DNA of 11,199 nucleotides from an uncultured Ruminococcus sp. (GTDB taxonomy: Bacteria > Bacillota > Clostridia > Oscillospirales > Acutalibacteraceae): the NCBI GenBank assembly GCA_902772795.1, contig CACYBZ010000341.1:1-11199 (forward strand), given 5' to 3'. A program made the translations under genes and the position numbers. Below are positions 7,332 through 11,199 of this stretch, piece after piece; the stretch's first letter is position 1; each line of letters starts with the position of its first letter. The notes below the pieces were generated by a model. That model searched no databases, was not told the origin of the DNA, and saw only the letters and a program-made list of their open reading frames with translations.

Positions 7332-8504
7332 TTACAATATTGTTCTTTCAAAAATAGCAAGACCTTTTTCAATTTCTTCCTTGCTGATGTTCAGGGGCGG
7401 TAAAAAACGAATCAGGTTTTTTGCGGTCAATACCAGCAGACCGTTTTCAACACACTTTGTTGCCACTTCTTTGGCATTGTCTTTTTCCAGCACAATGCCT
7501 ATCATCAGTCCCATTCCTCTGATTTCTGCTACACCTTTCATCTTGGAAAGCTTATAACGGATATAGTCACCTTTAATACTGACTTCTTTCAGAAATTCTT
7601 CGTTAGCAACTCTTTTCAGCACTTCCAATGCTCCCGCACAGGCAACAGGATTTCCGCCATAGGTTGTACCATGTGTTCCCGGGGTCATCACATCTTTCAG
7701 CTTTTCATTGCACAGACAGATACCCATGGGCAGACCTCCGCCAATACCTTTTGCCGATGTGACAATATCAGGGTTTATACCGAACTGCTCATAACAATAG
7801 AATGTACCTGTCCGACCTGCTCCTGTCTGTACTTCGTCAATGATAAGCAACAACTCGTTTTCCTTACAGTATTCTGCCAGTTGTGCAACAAACGCCTTGT
7901 CAAGCGGATTGACACCACCTTCACCCTGAATCAGTTCTATCATTACCGCACAGGTATCATTGTCAACTTTTGCTTTTACACTTTCCATGTCATTGGCTTT
8001 GGCAAAACGGAAACCTTCGGTGAAAGGAAAAAAGTAATTATGAAAAACGTCCTGACCTGTTGCCGAAAGTGTGGTTACTGTTCTTCCGTGAAATGAATTT
8101 TCAAGTGTAACGATAACGGTTCTTTCTTTGCTGTATTTTTCAAAGCTGTATTTTCTTGCCAGTTTAATCGCACATTCATTGGCTTCTGCACCGCTGTTGG
8201 CAAAAAAGACTTTGCTGAAAGAAGTTATCTTACACAATTTTTCCGCCAGTTCTGTCTGTAACGGATTATAATATAAATTGGAAATATGCTGTAATTTGCC
8301 TGCCTGTTCAGATACGGCTTTTGTCCAGCCGTCATCACTGTAGCCAAGACAATTTACCCCTATTCCGCTGGTAAAATCAATATATTCTTTTTCGTTGATG
8401 TCCCACGCTGTAGCCCCTTTTCCTTTGACCAGTGCCACAGGGAAACGTCCATAGGTATTCATAATATATTGACTGTCATTTTCTTTTATCTGTTCAAATG
8501 TCAT
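7332..8504 (-). CDS. argD: Acetylornithine aminotransferase
   Basis: A pyridoxal-phosphate enzyme that moves an amino group from glutamate to N-acetylglutamate semialdehyde to give N-acetylornithine (step four). The 390-residue product is a class III aminotransferase: SGAEANE (104-110, phosphate contact), SFHGRT (137-142), EGGVNP (195-200), DEVQTGAGRTG (223-233, with the Asp that pairs to the ring nitrogen), SAKGIGGGLPMG (250-261, Schiff-base lysine K252) and HGTTYGGNP (278-286). Start choice: GAGGT (8513-8517) is 8 nt before the ATG at 8504 but only 2 nt before the ATG at 8510, so 8504 is preferred. It overlaps the end of the acetyltransferase gene by 11 bp, which suggests translational coupling. 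The enzyme may also serve lysine synthesis, as some ArgD proteins do. Confidence 0.95.
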   Translation of the reverse strand: MTFEQIKENDSQYIMNTYGRFPVALVKGKGATAWDINEKEYIDFTSGIGVNCLGYSDDGWTKAVSEQAGKLQHISNLYYNPLQTELAEKLCKITSFSKVFFANSGAEANECAIKLARKYSFEKYSKERTVIVTLENSFHGRTVTTLSATGQDVFHNYFFPFTEGFRFAKANDMESVKAKVDNDTCAVMIELIQGEGGVNPLDKAFVAQLAEYCKENELLLIIDEVQTGAGRTGTFYCYEQFGINPDIVTSAKGIGGGLPMGICLCNEKLKDVMTPGTHGTTYGGNPVACAGALEVLKRVANEEFLKEVSIKGDYIRYKLSKMKGVAEIRGMGLMIGIVLEKDNAKEVATKCVENGLLVLTAKNLIRFLPPLNISKEEIEKGLAIFERTIL

Positions 8505-8955
8505 TACCATCTACCTCTGAAAGTTTTTCATTATCATATTCATAGGAATAGACAAATATATCTTCACGTTTCTGAAATCCCATACTGCTCCAGAATCCCT
8601 GTCCTGCGGAATTGTCGCAATAGGTAAATATATGTGTTTTGAGAATGCCTTCTCCTGCCAGTTTTTCAAGAGCGGTGGTTGCCAGTTTCTTAGCGATACC
8701 TTTTCTGCGGTATTGGGGCAACACCGCCATATGATGAATATATCCTCGTCTGCCGTCATGTCCTGCCAGCACCGTCCCTATGATTTTTCCGTCTGTAACG
8801 GCGACCTGACTCAGTCCTTTGTTTCGGTGAAGATAGCGTTCGATTTCTTCCTTTCGGTCTGCCTGCGACAACGCCCTTTTTGACGTTATCTGCCACATAG
8901 CGAAAACTTCATCGTAATCTTCATTTAACATTGCTCTTATCTGTACTTCGGACAT
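8494..8955 (-). CDS. GNAT-family N-acetyltransferase within the arg operon
   Basis: A 153-residue single-domain GNAT protein. Residues 5-45 form the variable N-terminal part. Strand-rich VAVTDGKIIGTVLAGHDG (51-68) is followed by IHHMAVLP and the acetyl-CoA loop QYRRKGIA (81-88, the Q/RxxGxG/A motif), then helix KKLATTALEKL. N115 and FWSSMGF (121-127) are the usual C-terminal features. It resembles the small YpeA/RimI-like GNATs; the substrate cannot be read from sequence. RBS GAGGTGG is 4 nt before the ATG. It lies 45 bp after argB and overlaps argD by 11 bp, so it is an integral operon member. Because no argJ or argA is present here, glutamate acetylation (a short NAGS) is a reasonable hypothesis; protein or small-molecule acetylation unrelated to arginine is the alternative. 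Confidence 0.88.
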   Translation of the reverse strand: MSEVQIRAMLNEDYDEVFAMWQITSKRALSQADRKEEIERYLHRNKGLSQVAVTDGKIIGTVLAGHDGRRGYIHHMAVLPQYRRKGIAKKLATTALEKLAGEGILKTHIFTYCDNSAGQGFWSSMGFQKREDIFVYSYEYDNEKLSEVDGNDI

Positions 8956-9000
8956 AGTTCCACCTCGAAAATTTATTCATCAGTTATGATTGTCGGACGA

Positions 9001-9858
9001 TTACCAGAACATGGTTCCGATACCCTCATCGGAAAACAGTTCTATCAGAATAGAATGTTCAATTCTGCCGTCAATGATATGCGTGCGTCTTACGCCACGT
9101 CTGACTGCTTCGACACAACAGTCTATTTTTGGTATCATACCGCCACTGATAATTCCCGAACGTTTGAGCATAGGCACTTCGCTGACATTGACTACGGGAA
9201 TTAATGTATTTTCATCATCTTTATCTCTTAACAGACCTTTGATATCTGTCATCAGAATCAGTTTACAAGCCCCTAATTTTGCCGCAATTCTTGCAGCGGC
9301 AACATCGGCATTGATATTATAGACATTGCCGTCATAGCCACCTGCCACTGTGGAAATTATCGGCACATAGCCACTGTGAATGGTATCGTTGATAATTCTT
9401 TCATTGACTTCTCTGATTTCACCGACAAAGCCCAGATCTTCGGCTGACGGTAATTTATCCGCCATCAGCATTTTTCCGTCAAGACCGCATAAACCCATAG
9501 CTTTTCCGCCGTGTTCATTGAGATTCTGCACAAGGCTTTTATTGACTTTTCCTGCCAGTACCATCTGAACAATATCCATGGTTTCTTTATCGGTGACACG
9601 CATACCGTTGATGAACTTGCTTTCCTTGCCCGTTTTTTTGAGCATATCGCTGATTTCAGGGCCACCGCCGTGAACCAGCACAACATTAACACCTACCAGT
9701 TGCATAAGAACAATGTCACTCATGACGGCACTTTTCAGCTTGGGACTTATCATAGCATTTCCGCCGTATTTGACAACAATGGTCTGTCCGGCATATTTCT
9801 GTATGTACGGCAAAGCCTGCACCAGCACATGGGCTCTTTCTTCGTTTGAAATATCCAT
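9001..9858 (-). CDS. argB: Acetylglutamate kinase, arginine-inhibited type
   Basis: Phosphorylates N-acetylglutamate with ATP, step two of arginine synthesis and usually the controlled step. The 285-residue product has KYGGNAM (30-36), HGGGP (63-67, substrate loop), NINAD (181-185), TDIKGLL (204-210) and GGMIPK (239-244). A 20-odd-residue N-terminal helix (EERAHVLVQALPYIQKYAG) precedes the core, and the C-terminus has HSILIELFSDEGIGTM (268-283). In characterised kinases these two features go with hexamers inhibited by arginine, whereas the shorter E. coli enzyme lacks the helix; inhibition here is inferred. The RBS AAAGGA is unusually far (about 12 nt) from the ATG, and no alternative start lies closer, so translation may be modest. 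The gene follows argC after 143 bp holding a hairpin repeat. Confidence 0.96.
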   Translation of the reverse strand: MDISNEERAHVLVQALPYIQKYAGQTIVVKYGGNAMISPKLKSAVMSDIVLMQLVGVNVVLVHGGGPEISDMLKKTGKESKFINGMRVTDKETMDIVQMVLAGKVNKSLVQNLNEHGGKAMGLCGLDGKMLMADKLPSAEDLGFVGEIREVNERIINDTIHSGYVPIISTVAGGYDGNVYNINADVAAARIAAKLGACKLILMTDIKGLLRDKDDENTLIPVVNVSEVPMLKRSGIISGGMIPKIDCCVEAVRRGVRRTHIIDGRIEHSILIELFSDEGIGTMFW

Positions 9859-9887
9859 TGAAATTTTATATCCTTTCTCGTGTTTGG

Positions 9888-9962
9888 TTTAAGGGCTTTG
9901 CCCTTAAAAATCCCACAAGGGGCTTTGCCCCTTGACCCCATGAACTTTTTGAAAAAAGTTCA
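9888..9962. repeat. Triple-hairpin intergenic repeat between argC and argB
   Basis: Three perfect inverted repeats lie in a row. First, TTTAAGGGC/GCCCTTAAA (9888-9896, 9900-9908), 9-bp stem with loop TTT. Second, CAAGGGGC/GCCCCTTG (9916-9923, 9927-9934), 8-bp stem with loop TTT. Third, TGAACTTTT/AAAAGTTCA (9941-9949, 9954-9962), 9-bp stem with loop TGAA. Spacers are 7 and 6 nt and share a CCCA core. The first two stems are variants of one another. No U-run directly follows a stem on the - strand, so they are not ordinary terminators. The pattern looks like a dispersed repeat of the kind I recall from Ruminococcaceae-type genomes, but this window has only one copy. The rest of the 143-bp gap shows only the argB RBS. 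Confidence 0.85.
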
Positions 9963-10001
9963 ATCAAAAACTTGTGGAAAATCTGCAACAGCAAATTTTC
10001 A

Positions 10002-11036
10002 TTAAAAAGCAGGGGGAACAATTTCCAGACCTGTTTTTTCGTCTATACCGAATACAATATTCATGTTCTGAATAGCCTGTCCCGCTGCACCTTTTACCAT
10101 GTTGTCGATAGCCGATACCGCAATCAACGTTTGTGTTCTGGTGTCAACATGGAGGGAAACATCTCCGAAATTGGAATATTTGATATGGTGAATGTCAGCA
10201 ACCTGCCCTTTGGGCAATACTCTGACGAAGTACTCATCAGCGTAGAAATCTTCATACACGTTACGGATTTTTTCTTCGGTTATGCCGCCTTTGAGAGGAG
10301 CATAAACGGTAGACAAGATTCCCCTGTTGACGGGCAGAAGATGGGGAACAAACGTAATTTTTACGGGTTGGTTGGCAAGATGGGATAACGTCTGTTCAAT
10401 TTCAGGCGTGTGTCGGTGACAAGCTACTTTGTACGGGTGAAAACTTTCGTTAAGGTCGGTAAAGTGGGTATTCTGCGAAAGTCCTCTGCCTGCTCCCGTA
10501 GCACCGCTTTTACAGTCGGCAATAATTCCTTTTGTTCCGACAAGTCCTTTGGCAACGGCAGGACCTATTGCCAGAGGAACACCTGTGGTATAGCAACCGG
10601 GATTGGCAATGGTCTTTTTACCTTTTATATTTTCTCTGAAAAATTCAGGCAAGGCATATACGGAATTCTGATGTAATGCTTTGTCGGTATATTCTCCGCC
10701 ATACCATTCTTTATAGTCGTCCTCGTTTTCCAGTCGGAAATCCGCCCCCAAATCAATAAAGATTTTATCCTTATCAAAACAGGTCTTTGCCAGTTCCTGT
10801 GATAAACCGTGTGGCAGTGCTGCGAATATCACGTCACATTTTTCGACTACATCATCAGCTTTTTCACATACCATATCGTTAAGCTGATAATAGGACGGAT
10901 AGACTTCGCTGATAGCTTTTCCCTCAAAGCTAACGGAACTGATAGCTTTGATTTCTGCTTTCGGGTGTGTCATGAGTAGGCGTACCAGTTCAGCTCCTGC
11001 GTAACCTGTTGCACCGATAATTCCTGCTTTTATCAT
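10002..11036 (-). CDS. argC: N-acetyl-gamma-glutamyl-phosphate reductase
   Basis: Reduces N-acetylglutamyl phosphate with NADPH to the semialdehyde, step three. The 344-residue product is full length for the long (type 1) form. It begins IIGATGYAGAELVRLL (6-21, dinucleotide-binding loop). Other landmarks are ALPHGLS (73-79), IDLGADFRL (94-102), the catalytic cysteine in NPGCYTTG (C148), KSGATGAGR (176-184) and HRHTPEIEQ (207-215, catalytic histidine region). The RBS is weak: only AAAGAG about 12 nt before the ATG. It is the first arg gene visible. It starts 58 bp after the end of an unrecognised gene on the same strand, and I cannot find a convincing promoter or ArgR box in that gap, so the transcript may begin inside or before the upstream gene. 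Confidence 0.96.
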   Translation of the reverse strand: MIKAGIIGATGYAGAELVRLLMTHPKAEIKAISSVSFEGKAISEVYPSYYQLNDMVCEKADDVVEKCDVIFAALPHGLSQELAKTCFDKDKIFIDLGADFRLENEDDYKEWYGGEYTDKALHQNSVYALPEFFRENIKGKKTIANPGCYTTGVPLAIGPAVAKGLVGTKGIIADCKSGATGAGRGLSQNTHFTDLNESFHPYKVACHRHTPEIEQTLSHLANQPVKITFVPHLLPVNRGILSTVYAPLKGGITEEKIRNVYEDFYADEYFVRVLPKGQVADIHHIKYSNFGDVSLHVDTRTQTLIAVSAIDNMVKGAAGQAIQNMNIVFGIDEKTGLEIVPPAF

Positions 11037-11072
11037 TTGTGTTTCATCTCTTTCGTTTATTTTTCAAGACTG

Positions 11073-11083
11073 CCATACTATGG
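11073..11083. promoter_or_regulatory. Short perfect palindrome upstream of argC
   Basis: CCATA-C-TATGG is an 11-base palindrome lying 37 bp before the argC start codon, in the only gap upstream of the arg operon. It does not match the ArgR consensus (TGAAT...ATTCA). It could be an operator half or chance; an 11-base palindrome is not rare enough alone to decide. Confidence 0.25.
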
Positions 11084-11094
11084 GTTATCATTGG

Positions 11095-11199
11095 TCAGTT
11101 TTCATGATTTTCGTTATTCTGACACGAAACATCAATGTCACTTATATATTGCTGAGCATTGGACTGTATGATTTCTTCCAGTTTTTCAGAATAGGGTAA
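11095..11199 (-). CDS. 3' end of an unrecognised gene, cut by window edge
   Basis: On the - strand a frame is open from the right edge to a TGA at 11095-11097, giving the last 34 residues, ending in DVSCQNNENHEN. The tail is polar and rich in Asn, Gln and Glu, with a possible helix (PYSEKLEEIIQSNAQQYI). I do not recognise the family. It is not the C-terminus expected of ArgJ. It points the same way as argC and ends 58 bp before it. An open frame of 34 codons is short, so this could also be non-coding. Confidence 0.5.
   Translation of the reverse strand, partial: LPYSEKLEEIIQSNAQQYISDIDVSCQNNENHEN

Noticed and set aside
7671..8096. Open frame of 141 codons on the + strand
   Set aside because: It is antisense to argD, which has all its active-site motifs. 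No ribosome site or domain supports it.
9888..9962. Hairpins between argC and argB as Rho-independent terminators or a small CRISPR array
   Set aside because: On the - strand no stem is directly followed by a U-run. The units differ in sequence and there are no equal-length unique spacers, so it is not CRISPR.
11037..11094. ArgR (ARG box) operator or promoter upstream of argC
   Set aside because: No TGAAT-N-ATTCA-like pair and no convincing -35/-10 pair can be found on the - strand in the 58-bp gap. Only a short palindrome is present.

Overview
The window looks like chromosomal DNA of a low-G+C anaerobic Firmicute, most likely a Ruminococcus-like member of the Clostridia (Oscillospiraceae). 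The clues are an A+T-rich base composition, strong AGGAGG-type ribosome binding sites, a compact arg operon, BspA-like leucine-rich repeats, and a structured intergenic repeat with GGGC-TTT-GCCC hairpins. The genus is my inference; nothing in the window proves it.

Layout. At the left edge the 3' part of a zinc-ribbon/TM2 membrane protein gene lies on the + strand and ends in a good terminator (453-485). Every other gene is on the - strand, read right to left. From the right edge these are: the last 34 codons of an unrecognised gene (11095-11199); an arginine biosynthesis operon argC - (hairpin repeat) - argB - GNAT acetyltransferase - argD - argF (11036 to 6404) closed by a terminator (6341-6381); a two-gene DpnII-type restriction-modification system with the adenine methylase first and the endonuclease second (6282 to 4524); and a third group starting from a good promoter at 4374-4403: a leucine-rich-repeat surface protein, an M13 zinc metallopeptidase lipoprotein and the tRNA thiolase MnmA (4340 to 491).

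How the genes work together. ArgB, ArgC and ArgD turn N-acetylglutamate into N-acetylornithine, and ArgF turns ornithine into citrulline. The window has no argJ, argE or classical argA, so acetyl addition and removal must be done elsewhere, or partly by the small GNAT enzyme in the operon. The methylase should protect, and the endonuclease cut, GATC. The DNA agrees: GATC occurs only three times in 11.2 kb where about 40 are expected at this composition, and two of the three lie inside the methylase gene at Asp-Pro codons.

I see no wholly new multi-gene system. The best leads are the GATC depletion, the GNAT gene in an arg operon that lacks argJ, the triple-hairpin repeat at the usual place of argJ, and a dyad over the transcription start of the LRR-peptidase group.
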